Assembly (NCBI GenBank): GCA_021785405.1 | Contig: JAJYFF010000008.1 | Location: 1 to 61,844, forward strand | DNA: 61,844 bases | Direction of reading: 5' to 3' | DNA from: Pseudomonadota bacterium | Lineage (GTDB): Bacteria; Pseudomonadota; Gammaproteobacteria; Steroidobacterales; Steroidobacteraceae | Translations under genes and position numbers: made by a program | Notes under the pieces: model-generated | Seen by the model: the letters and a program-made list of their open reading frames with translations, nothing else | Databases searched by the model: none | Told to the model about the DNA's origin: nothing | Part shown: piece by piece, positions 25,946 through 34,674 of the stretch | How the letters are laid out: each line of letters begins with the position of its first letter | How positions within the stretch are numbered: position 1 is the first letter of the stretch

Positions 25946-28900
25946 ATGGGAAAAAATCAGTTCCTGCAGCAGGCCATTCGACTCGCGCTCGCGAATGCTG
26001 CGGTGGCGTCGGTCGCCCTGCCGGTGGCATCGGCGAACGCCGACGCGGCAAAGGATGCCTCCGCGGGACCGCCGGCTCCACTCTTGCTCGCGCAAGCGAA
26101 TGAACCGGCGCAGGGGGCAGCGGCGTCGAACGCACCGGCCACGGCGAATACGCTCCAAGAGGTGGTGGTCACCGGTTCGCGCATCAGCATTCCGGGACTG
26201 CACTCGACCAGCCCAGTGATCTCGGTGAGTTCCAAGGCGATCACGCAGCTCGGTGCGACCTCGGTCGAGGACGTGCTGAACCAGCTGCCGCAGGTGCTCG
26301 CGGACCAGGGTTCCAGCGCGTCCAACGCGGCGACCGGTACCGCGACGGTCAACCTCCGCGGCCTCGGCTCCCAGCGCACCTTGGTGCTGATCGACGGCCA
26401 GCGCTTGATGCCCGGCGACCCGGGCACCGGCGACAACTCCGCCGACATCAACAACATCCCGACGGCGCTGGTCGAGCGCGTCGACGTGCTGACGGGCGGC
26501 GCCTCCTCGGTGTACGGCGCGGACGCCGTCGCGGGCGTGGTCAACTTCATCATGAACGACCACTTCCAGGGCTTCGAGATCAACGCGAACGCGTCGGCCT
26601 ACCAGCACAGCCAGCACGATGGCTACGGTGGGGTCTCGCCGGCTTCCGGGTACGGCTCGGCACCGAGTTCGGTGATGGACGGCGCCGAGAAGGACATCAG
26701 CTTCATCCTGGGCAGCGACTTCGCGGACGGCAAAGGCAACGCGACCGCCTACCTCACGTATCGTCGAACCAATCCGGTGGTGCAGGACTCGCGCGACTTC
26801 AGCCGCTGCACGCTCGCGACCAGCGGCGGCAACGTCGTGTGCTCCGGGTCGAGCACCTCGGCGACCGGCGGGTTCTTCTTCACGAATCCGCCGGGGGCGG
26901 ACGGCTACTTCACCGGGCCGCCGATCTTCGGCACCGTCGATCCGGCCACGGGGCAGATCGTGCCGGGCATCCACCATTACAACTACGGCGCGACGAACTA
27001 TTACATCCGACCGGACGAGCGCTGGAACGGTGGCTATTTCGCGCATTACAACCTCGACCAGAACCACCAGGTTTACAGCTCGTTCATGATGATGGCGGAC
27101 CACACGGTCGCGCAGATCGCGCCGAGCGGTGCGTTCTTGACCTCGGGTCTCGGCGTCAATCCGGTGACCGGTTTACCGGACGGCGGCTGGACGGTGAACT
27201 GCAACAACCCGCTGCTGTCGGCCCAGGAGGTATCGACCTTGTGCGCAGGCCAGACCAGCGGCAATGCGTCGGTGCTGTTCGGCCGGCGCAACGTCGAGGG
27301 TGGCACCCGCCAGGACCACCTGAACCATACCTCGTTCCGGATGGTGATCGGCAGCAAGGGCAACCTCACCGACAACCTGACCTACAACGTGTATGCACAG
27401 GAAGGCCTCACGCTGCTGCAGGAGAACTATCAGAACGACGTCTCGAAGCAGCGGATCACCTACGCGTTGAACGCGGTCGTCGATCCGACCACCGGCCAGG
27501 TGGTCTGCGGCGCGAACGCGAACGGTGCGAACGGCGCGCCGGGCTGCGTGCCGTGGGACATCTGGGGCCTCGGCAGCCCGTACGCCAGCCAGTTCACCAA
27601 CGCCGCGGGCGGGCCGACCGCCGCGTCGGTCGCGTACATCACCACCCCGGGCTCGGAGCAAGGCCGGACCGAGGAGCGCGTGTACCATGCCGACTTCACC
27701 TACGACGGCACGGCGGATGGCATCAAGATGCCGACGGCTCACGACGGTCTCGTGGCCAACTTCGGCGCCGAGTATCGCGAGGAATTCGTGACCTTGCGGC
27801 CGGACCAGGAGTTCCTGACCGGCGACCTCGCGGGCCAGGGCGGCGCGATCACCCCGATCAGCGCCGGGTTCGGCGTGAAGGAAGGCTTCGTCGAGTTGCG
27901 TCTGCCGGTCGTGCAGGACATGCGCTTCGCGAAGGAAATCTCGATCAACCCGGGCTACCGCTACTCGAAGTACGACTACGGCCCGACCACGAGCACCTAC
28001 AAGATCGAGGCCGACTGGTCGCCGACGTCCGATTTCCGCTTCCGCGGCGGTTACAACCGCGCGGTGCGCGCGCCGAACCTCGGCGAGCTGTTCGCCGAGC
28101 GCCACGTCGCGCTGGACGGCAGCGAGGATCCTTGCGCGACCACCGGGTTCGGCTCGCCGCCGAGCTATCTCACCGGGTCGGCGCTCGCCGCGCGCAAGGC
28201 GTCCTGTCTCGCGCACGGCGTCACCGCGGCACAGTTCGGTGCGACCGGCGTCGCGGGCAATCCCGCCGGCCAGTACAACGGCCTGATCGGCGGCAATCCG
28301 CAGCTGACCCCTGAGAAGGCGGACACCTACACCTTCGGCGTGGTGTTCACCCCGACCTTCGTGCCGACGCTCAGCGCGACGCTCGACTACTACGACATCA
28401 AGATCAACAACGTGATCGGGAGCTACGGCGCGAACCTGATCGTCAACCAGTGCATCATCAACAACAATCCAAAGTTCTGTAACCTGGTGCACCGTGACGG
28501 TTCGGGCTCGATCTGGCTGTCGCAGGGCGGCTACGTGACAGATCCGACGTTGAACCTGGGTTATATTCAGGAGCGCGGCGCGGATCTCGCAGTGCATTAC
28601 CGCGAGGATCTCGGCCGTTTCGGTGCGCTGAATTACGCGTTGAATGGTACCTACGAGTTCTCGTTCATCACCGAGCCGTACCCGGGGTCGGGGACCTACA
28701 ACTGCGCCGGCTACTTCGGTGGCACCTGCGGCAATCCGCAGCCGAAGTGGCGGCACACGTTCACGGCGACCTGGGAGACGCCGGTGCGCAGCCTCGATTT
28801 CACCGTGCGCTGGCGGCATTTCGGGAACACGGAGATCGACTCCGCGAGCCCGTCGCCGTTGCTCGCCTCGAGCTTCCAGAAGGACGTTCAGTGGACCGGC

Positions 28901-29107
28901 AGCCGCGACTACCTGGACCTCGTCGCGAGCTACGAGCTCGTGAAGGGCGTCCACGTGCTCGTCGGCGTGAACAACGTGCTGGACAAGGATCCGCCGATCC
29001 TGCCGACCACCTCGCTGCCGGCGCCGTTCTTCAACGGCAATACCTATCCGCAGGTGTATGACACGCTCGGTCGGTATATCTTCATGAACTTGAAGGCGGA
29101 CTTCTAA
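25946..29107 (+). CDS. TonB-dependent outer-membrane receptor
   Basis: This 1053-residue receptor has a signal peptide (about residues 1-32), a TonB-box-like LQEVVVTGSRI near residue 71, and a plug domain with NLRGLGSQRTLVLIDGQR and SSVYGADAVAGVVNFIMN. A large 22-strand-type barrel ends in an aromatic residue (LKADF), as outer-membrane proteins require. It imports a bulky substrate using energy from TonB-ExbBD. The length and plug type match the large receptors used for peptides or oligosaccharides rather than small siderophore receptors, but this is inference. Neighbours are modifying enzymes and a peptide transporter. A strong terminator follows. Confidence 0.95.
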   Translation: MGKNQFLQQAIRLALANAAVASVALPVASANADAAKDASAGPPAPLLLAQANEPAQGAAASNAPATANTLQEVVVTGSRISIPGLHSTSPVISVSSKAITQLGATSVEDVLNQLPQVLADQGSSASNAATGTATVNLRGLGSQRTLVLIDGQRLMPGDPGTGDNSADINNIPTALVERVDVLTGGASSVYGADAVAGVVNFIMNDHFQGFEINANASAYQHSQHDGYGGVSPASGYGSAPSSVMDGAEKDISFILGSDFADGKGNATAYLTYRRTNPVVQDSRDFSRCTLATSGGNVVCSGSSTSATGGFFFTNPPGADGYFTGPPIFGTVDPATGQIVPGIHHYNYGATNYYIRPDERWNGGYFAHYNLDQNHQVYSSFMMMADHTVAQIAPSGAFLTSGLGVNPVTGLPDGGWTVNCNNPLLSAQEVSTLCAGQTSGNASVLFGRRNVEGGTRQDHLNHTSFRMVIGSKGNLTDNLTYNVYAQEGLTLLQENYQNDVSKQRITYALNAVVDPTTGQVVCGANANGANGAPGCVPWDIWGLGSPYASQFTNAAGGPTAASVAYITTPGSEQGRTEERVYHADFTYDGTADGIKMPTAHDGLVANFGAEYREEFVTLRPDQEFLTGDLAGQGGAITPISAGFGVKEGFVELRLPVVQDMRFAKEISINPGYRYSKYDYGPTTSTYKIEADWSPTSDFRFRGGYNRAVRAPNLGELFAERHVALDGSEDPCATTGFGSPPSYLTGSALAARKASCLAHGVTAAQFGATGVAGNPAGQYNGLIGGNPQLTPEKADTYTFGVVFTPTFVPTLSATLDYYDIKINNVIGSYGANLIVNQCIINNNPKFCNLVHRDGSGSIWLSQGGYVTDPTLNLGYIQERGADLAVHYREDLGRFGALNYALNGTYEFSFITEPYPGSGTYNCAGYFGGTCGNPQPKWRHTFTATWETPVRSLDFTVRWRHFGNTEIDSASPSPLLASSFQKDVQWTGSRDYLDLVASYELVKGVHVLVGVNNVLDKDPPILPTTSLPAPFFNGNTYPQVYDTLGRYIFMNLKADF

Positions 29108-29141
29108 GCCGAGTTTTTCCATCGGTTCTTGGTGGACTTCG

Positions 29142-29178
29142 CGCCCCCTCGCCGCTACGGCAGCGAGGGGGCGTTTTT
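29142..29178 (+). terminator. Rho-independent terminator after TonB receptor
   Basis: A perfect 11-bp GC-rich stem (CGCCCCCTCGC at 29142-29152 and its complement at 29163-29173) with a 10-base loop is followed directly by TTTTT. It lies 34 bp after the receptor stop and is the clearest terminator in the window. Confidence 0.93.
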
Positions 29179-29242
29179 CTATCCGCGTTTCGCGACGCGC
29201 GCGGCGTGACGCGAGGCGCCGGCGCGGCTTATCCTGTCGACC

Positions 29243-31162
29243 ATGGCCGCCACCGTAAGTCCAGCGAGCGCCTTCGACGCCTTGCGCGAGGGGCTCGCGC
29301 ACGCGCGCGCGCTCAGCCGATCCGGCGATGCCGCGGCGGCCTTGCGACGGCTCGAGGAGTTGGCGGCGAGTCATCCGACGTCCGGCGTGCTGTGGCAGGA
29401 GCGCGCCGCGTGCCTCGCCGCGACCGGCGATCGGGTCGGTGCGGCCGCAGCCTATCGGCGCGCGGTCGAATTCAACGACGCGCTGCCGGATGCGTGGCGG
29501 GCACTCGCCGGCTTCGCACGCACGTCGGGCCGCGCGGCGGACGCCGAACGGGCGGCCGCAGCGCTCGCGAAGCTCCAGGCCCTCCCGCCGGAGCTCGTCG
29601 AGGGATCGAGCCGTCTCAGCGAAGGCGATCTCGACGGCGCCGAGTCGATCATCCGGGGGTATCTGACCCGTCACGGCGCGCACCTCGATGGGATGCGCCT
29701 GCTCGCGCAGATCTGCTCCGACCGCAAGAACTTCGACGACGCCGAGTTGCTGCTCGAGGCGATCCTCGACCGCAATCCCGACTACCACGAGGCGCGTTAC
29801 GAGCTCGGAATGATCTTCAAGCAGCGGCGGCGGTTCTATCCCGCGCTGCTGCAGGCCGAGCGGTTGCTGGCGTTGTTTCCGCAGGAACGCAAGCTTCGGC
29901 TGTTGTACGCGGGCGCGTGCGATGGGCTGGGTCGGTTCGAGGAGGCCCTCGCGGTGTATCGGCAGCTGCTCGCCGAGACGCCCGAGGATCGGGAGCTGGA
30001 ATTCGCGATCGGACTCGCGCTGCGCAATCAGGGCAAGACGGAGGAATCCGTCGGCGTGTTCCGGCGCTTGATGCGCCTCGAAGACAGCGTCGGCTCCGCG
30101 TACGCGGCGCTCGCCGACATGAAGACCTTCCGCTTCAGCGACGAGGACCTCGCCGCGATGCGCCGGATCGCGGCGGATCCGCAGGCCACGCCGCAGCACA
30201 TCGCGGTCTGCTTCGCGCTGGGCAAGGCGCTCGAGGATCGCGGCGACTACGAGGAGTCCTTCCACTGTTACGCGCGGGGGAATGCGCTGCGGCGCGCCGA
30301 GGCGCGCTACCACCCGGAGGCCGTCGAGCACAGCCTCGGGATTCGTGAGGCGCTGTTCACGCCCGAGTTCTTCGCCGCTCGCCGGGGCGTCGGCTGCCCG
30401 CGGCCCGATCCGATCTTCATCGTCGGGATGCCCCGTGCCGGATCGACGCTGCTGGAACAGATCCTCGCATCGCATTCGCAGGTGGACGGCACGCTGGAAT
30501 TGCCGGAGATCCCGCGGCTGGTCAAGCAGTTCCGCCCGCGCCGGCCCGAGGAACGGGACCGCTACGCGGAAGTGCTGACGGATCTGCGGCCGGAGGAGTG
30601 GCGTCGCCTCGGGGAGATCTACCTCGAGGAGACCCAGGTCTACCGCGAGAAGGCGCCGTTCTTCATCGACAAGATGCCGGGCAATTTCCTGGACGTCGGC
30701 TTCATTCACCTCATCTTGCCGAACGCGAAGATCATCGATGCGCGGCGTGACGCGATGGCGTGCTGCTTCAGCAATTTCAAGCAGCTGTTCGGCAACGGCC
30801 AGGAGTTCAGCTACGGGCTGCGGGACGTCGGTCACTATTACCGCCATTACGTGCGGCTGATGGCGCACTGGGACCGCGTGCTGCCGGGCAAGGTCCTGCG
30901 CGTGTGGCATGCAGACACGGTGAACGACTTCGAGGGCACGGTGCGGCGCTTGCTCGACTTCTGCGGCTTGTCCTTCGAGCCGGCGTGCCTCGAATTCCAC
31001 AAGACCGAGCGCGCGGTGCGCACGGTGAGCTCGGAGCAGGTGCGCCGGCCGATCTACCGCGAAGGCCTCGATCAGTGGCGTCACTTCGAGCCCTGGCTCG
31101 GGCCGCTGCAGGAAGCGCTCGGTTCCTTGGCCGGCGCCGATCCGCGGCCCACCGAGCGGTGA
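29243..31162 (+). CDS. TPR protein with C-terminal sulfotransferase domain
   Basis: This 639-residue protein has TPR repeats over about residues 1-330 and a sulfotransferase domain from about 390. The PAPS-binding 5' loop is GMPRAGSTLLEQIL (about 395-408) and a 3'-phosphate-binding segment includes IIDARRDAMACCFSNFK. It would transfer sulfate from PAPS to an acceptor such as a tyrosine, sugar or lipid. No signal peptide is visible, so it acts in the cytoplasm. The TPR-sulfotransferase fusion is a known family in marine and soil proteobacteria, often near TonB receptors; the acceptor is unknown. It is likely co-transcribed with the OPT gene 25 bases downstream. Confidence 0.9.
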   Translation: MAATVSPASAFDALREGLAHARALSRSGDAAAALRRLEELAASHPTSGVLWQERAACLAATGDRVGAAAAYRRAVEFNDALPDAWRALAGFARTSGRAADAERAAAALAKLQALPPELVEGSSRLSEGDLDGAESIIRGYLTRHGAHLDGMRLLAQICSDRKNFDDAELLLEAILDRNPDYHEARYELGMIFKQRRRFYPALLQAERLLALFPQERKLRLLYAGACDGLGRFEEALAVYRQLLAETPEDRELEFAIGLALRNQGKTEESVGVFRRLMRLEDSVGSAYAALADMKTFRFSDEDLAAMRRIAADPQATPQHIAVCFALGKALEDRGDYEESFHCYARGNALRRAEARYHPEAVEHSLGIREALFTPEFFAARRGVGCPRPDPIFIVGMPRAGSTLLEQILASHSQVDGTLELPEIPRLVKQFRPRRPEERDRYAEVLTDLRPEEWRRLGEIYLEETQVYREKAPFFIDKMPGNFLDVGFIHLILPNAKIIDARRDAMACCFSNFKQLFGNGQEFSYGLRDVGHYYRHYVRLMAHWDRVLPGKVLRVWHADTVNDFEGTVRRLLDFCGLSFEPACLEFHKTERAVRTVSSEQVRRPIYREGLDQWRHFEPWLGPLQEALGSLAGADPRPTER

Positions 31163-31187
31163 GCCCAATGCGCCGAGGCCGCGGCGG

Positions 31188-33194
31188 ATGAGTGCGAATC
31201 GCGGCGAGCCGGTGAACCGCGAGCTCAGCTTCCGCGGCCTCGTGCTCGGCGCGCTGATCACCGTCGTGTTCACCGCCGCGAACGTCTACTTCGGCTTGAA
31301 GGCGGGAATCACCTTCGCGACGTCGATCCCGGCCGCGGTGATCTCGATGGCGCTGCTGCGGCGGGTGCGCGGCGCCACGATCCAGGAGAACAACATCGTG
31401 CAGACCGTCGCGTCGGCGGCGGGCACGCTCTCGGCGATCATCTTCGTGCTGCCGGGCCTGGTGATGATCGGCTGGTGGCGGACCTTTCCGTACTGGACGA
31501 CGTTCCTGATCTGCGCGCTCGGCGGCGTGCTCGGGGTGATGTATTCGATCCCGCTCCGACGGGCGCTGGTCACGGGCTCGACGCTCCCGTACCCGGAAGG
31601 GGTCGCCTGCGCGGCGGTGCTGAAGATCGGCGGTCACGGTGCGACGGACGCTGCGGACAGCGGCGGCGGCGCCGACGACGCCCGCGCAGGTCTCGGCGCG
31701 GTCGTGCGCGGCGCGTGGACGTCGGCCGCGTTCGCGGCGCTGATCGGTACGCGTCTGTTCGCCGGGGACGTCGCCCGCTACTTCCGCGTCGGCGCGCGCG
31801 GCGCGACCGGGTTCGACTTCAGCCTGTCGTTCGCGCTGTTCGGCGTCGGCCACCTCGTCGGTCTCTGGGTCGGGCTCGCGATGCTCGTCGGCGCCGCGAT
31901 CGCCTGGGGCGGACTCGTCCCCTGGTTCACCGCGCTGCATCCGCTCGTCGGCGGCGCTGCGGCGGCCGCGGCGGCTGCGTGGAGCGCGCGCGTGCGCTTC
32001 GTCGGCGCCGGCGCGATCGGCGTCGCCGCGGTCTGGACGCTGTTGTCGCTCGCGCGCCCGGTCGCCTCCGGCTTGGCCTCGGCCCTGGCCGCGTCGCGCA
32101 CTCGCCGCGCGCGCGGTGCGGATGCGCTCGCGCGGGTCGAGCGCGACATCCCGATCGGGATCGTCGGCCTGGTGACCCTCGCGTGCCTGGTTCCGGTCGC
32201 CGCGATCCTCGCCGCGTTCGCGCGGGGCAGCGGCCTCGGCGCGTACGCTGCGGTGCTGGTCGCCGGCGGACTCGCGTACGTGGTCCTGATGAGCTTCTTC
32301 GTGTCCGCTGTCTGCGGCTACATGGCGGGGCTGATCGGGGCCTCGAACAGTCCCTTGTCCGGCGTCGGCATCCTGGTCGTGATCGGCGCCGCGGTCCTGC
32401 TCGCGCTCGGCCTCGAACCCCGGTTGCCGCCGGAGGCGGGCCGCGCGCTGGTCGCGTTCGCGCTGTTCGTGACCGCGGTGATCTTCGCGGTCGCCACGAT
32501 CGCGAACAACAACCTGCAGGACCTGAAGACCGGGCAACTCGTCGACGCGACCCCGTGGCGGCAGCAGCTCGCGCTTGTCGTCGGCGTGGTGATGGGCGCG
32601 GCGGTGATCCCGCCGGTGCTTGGGCTGCTGAACGAGGCCTACGGATTCGCCGGTGCGCCGGGCGCGGATCCGGCGCGGGCGCTGCCGGCGCCGCAGGCGG
32701 GGCTGATCTCGGCGCTCGCGGTCGGCGTCCTGCAGGGAAAGATCGATTGGAGCCTGATCGTCGACGGCGCCGCGATCGGCGTCGCCGCGATCGCGGTCGA
32801 TGCGGCGCTCACGCGCCGCGCGCGCGGCGTGAGCTTGCCGCCGCTCGCGATCGGACTCGGCATCTACCTGCCGACGTCGACGACCTTGATGGTCGTGCTC
32901 GGCGCGATCGCGGGCCACTGGTTCGAGCGCCGTGCGGACCGGGGGCCGGCGCCCGAGGCGACGCGGCGGCTCGGTGTGCTGCTCGCCTCCGGCATGATCG
33001 TCGGCGAGAGCCTCGTCGGCGTACTGCTCGCGGCGCTCGTCGTGTTCTCCGGCCGGCCTGCGCCGCTCGCGCTCGTCGGCGACGGCTTCGCGGGCGCGTC
33101 GGTGTGGCTCGGCGGATTCGCGTTCGCCGCGGCGATCGCCTGGCTCTATCGGTCGATCGGGCGTCCGCCGGTCAGCTCCTTCATCAGCCGGTAG
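31188..33194 (+). CDS. OPT-family oligopeptide transporter
   Basis: This 668-residue inner-membrane protein has about 14-16 hydrophobic helices. Family-typical segments are AANVYFGLKAGITFATSIPAA near residue 30, TIQENNIVQTVASAAGT near 63, and TLPYPEGVACAAVLKIG near 130. Bacterial OPT proteins of this size import peptides or, in the YSL branch, metal chelates, coupled to protons. It follows the sulfotransferase gene in the same direction. Its end overlaps the opposing M20 peptidase by 49 bases; both reading frames are intact. Confidence 0.92.
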   Translation: MSANRGEPVNRELSFRGLVLGALITVVFTAANVYFGLKAGITFATSIPAAVISMALLRRVRGATIQENNIVQTVASAAGTLSAIIFVLPGLVMIGWWRTFPYWTTFLICALGGVLGVMYSIPLRRALVTGSTLPYPEGVACAAVLKIGGHGATDAADSGGGADDARAGLGAVVRGAWTSAAFAALIGTRLFAGDVARYFRVGARGATGFDFSLSFALFGVGHLVGLWVGLAMLVGAAIAWGGLVPWFTALHPLVGGAAAAAAAAWSARVRFVGAGAIGVAAVWTLLSLARPVASGLASALAASRTRRARGADALARVERDIPIGIVGLVTLACLVPVAAILAAFARGSGLGAYAAVLVAGGLAYVVLMSFFVSAVCGYMAGLIGASNSPLSGVGILVVIGAAVLLALGLEPRLPPEAGRALVAFALFVTAVIFAVATIANNNLQDLKTGQLVDATPWRQQLALVVGVVMGAAVIPPVLGLLNEAYGFAGAPGADPARALPAPQAGLISALAVGVLQGKIDWSLIVDGAAIGVAAIAVDAALTRRARGVSLPPLAIGLGIYLPTSTTLMVVLGAIAGHWFERRADRGPAPEATRRLGVLLASGMIVGESLVGVLLAALVVFSGRPAPLALVGDGFAGASVWLGGFAFAAAIAWLYRSIGRPPVSSFISR

Positions 33195-34624
33195 GTGAAC
33201 TCGACCTCCTGGTAGAAGCCCTGCTGGCTCATCCGCTCATTGCGGCCGTGCATGCGGATGTCCTTGAGATCGTTCCAGCCGCCACCGATCCCGTAACTCG
33301 GGATCCCGGCGTTGCGCGTGTAGACCGAATCGCTCGCGCCGGCGAACATGAACGGAACCACCGGCACGCCGGGCCACATCGAGTCGACGACCCGGCCGAC
33401 CTGCGCGAGCAGTCGCGGATCCGGCGGGGATTCGCCCGCGCGCGGATAGTCGCCGAGCGGCGCGACGACGACCTGGGGATCGGCGACGACCCGCTCGAGC
33501 GTCGCCTGCGCCGTGGCGACCGACGTGTCCGGCATCAACCGGCACTGCACGGTCGCGACCGCGCGCGAGGGCAGCGCGTTCTCCTGCACGCCGGCGCGCA
33601 GCATCGTCGCGACGCAGGTCGTGTGCAGGATCGCGTTCATCGCGACGTCCTGCGAGAGCCGCGCCGCGGCGGCGGCGTCGACCGTCGGCGAGGCGGCGAG
33701 CTTCAGCAGGTCCGCCCGCCGCTCGCCGTGCTCACGCGCGGCGAGGTCGCGGAAATACAGCCGCGTCGTCGCGTTGGTCTCGTACGGGAATCGATACGCC
33801 GCGACCCGCAGCAGCGCGTGCGCGAGCGCGTAGATCGCGTTGTCGGGCCGGGGCTCCGAGCTGTGCCCGCCCTTGTTGGTCACGGTCAGCGTGAAGGTCG
33901 CGTAGGCCTTCTGCACCGTCTCGACCGCGAAGTCGAGGCGCTTGCCGTTCAGGAGCTCGCCGCTGTTGCCGTCGGGATTGATCACGAGGCCGGCGTCGAC
34001 CGCGCGCGGGTGATGTTTCAGGAGAAACGCCGGTCCATCCTCGGCGAGGCCCACCTCCTCGTCGGCGGTGAACGCGGCGATGATGTCGCGATCCGGCGCG
34101 TAGCCCTCCTGCTTCAGCCGGATCAGGCTCGCGGCGACCGCCGCGTCGCCGTCCTTCATGTCCGAGGTCCCGCGGCCGTAGAACCAGCCGTTGCGTTCGG
34201 TGAAGCGGAACGGCGGCGCGGTCCAGTCCGCGGCCTTCGCGTCGACGACGTCCATGTGACAGATCCACAGGACCGGCTTCAGGCCCTTGCGCGCCGTGCC
34301 CTTCAGGCGGACCACGACGTTCACCTGGCGGGGAGCCTGCGGCTCCGGCAGCACCCGGATCTCGGCGTCCGTGAAACCGTTCGCCTTCAGGTACCGCACG
34401 ATCACCGCGGCCGTCCCGGCGGTGCCAACCGAGTGCACGGAGCGGATGTCGACGAGATCCCGGTAGATCTGGCGCGCGAGCCGTTGGTTCGCGGCCGGCG
34501 GAACCGGTCCGGGCAGGTTCGGCGGCGGGGTCTCGCCGAATCCGAAGGCGATGCCGCCGGGCAGCAGGCCCGCGAGCGCGAGCGCGGCGAGGGGACGGCG
34601 GACGTTGCAGCGTCGATCGAGCAT
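33146..34624 (-). CDS. M20-family metallopeptidase, exported
   Basis: This 492-residue zinc peptidase has a signal peptide (about residues 8-28). The first metal ligand is in LWICHMDVVDAK and the bridging Asp in FYGRGTSDMKDGDA. The catalytic Glu pair is in FTADEEVGLAEDGP, with a further ligand region INPDGNSGE; a dimerisation lid domain lies in the middle (about 225-350). M20 enzymes cleave dipeptides or acyl-amino acids. The start MLDRRCNVRRPLAALALAG gives a proper signal peptide. It faces the OPT transporter tail to tail, which fits peptide use, and stands 50 bp downstream of the MFS gene on the same strand. Confidence 0.92.
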   Translation of the reverse strand: MLDRRCNVRRPLAALALAGLLPGGIAFGFGETPPPNLPGPVPPAANQRLARQIYRDLVDIRSVHSVGTAGTAAVIVRYLKANGFTDAEIRVLPEPQAPRQVNVVVRLKGTARKGLKPVLWICHMDVVDAKAADWTAPPFRFTERNGWFYGRGTSDMKDGDAAVAASLIRLKQEGYAPDRDIIAAFTADEEVGLAEDGPAFLLKHHPRAVDAGLVINPDGNSGELLNGKRLDFAVETVQKAYATFTLTVTNKGGHSSEPRPDNAIYALAHALLRVAAYRFPYETNATTRLYFRDLAAREHGERRADLLKLAASPTVDAAAAARLSQDVAMNAILHTTCVATMLRAGVQENALPSRAVATVQCRLMPDTSVATAQATLERVVADPQVVVAPLGDYPRAGESPPDPRLLAQVGRVVDSMWPGVPVVPFMFAGASDSVYTRNAGIPSYGIGGGWNDLKDIRMHGRNERMSQQGFYQEVEFTYRLMKELTGGRPIDR

Positions 34625-34674
34625 CCAAGGACTCCTCAGCAGTTCACGAACGAGCGATCCCGCGTCACGGCGGG

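Noticed and set aside
27173-31273. 1366-residue open frame on the minus strand opposite the TonB receptor and sulfotransferase
   Set aside because: It is an antisense frame kept open by high GC. It is Arg/Ala/Glu-rich without any domain, while the plus strand has two well-supported genes.
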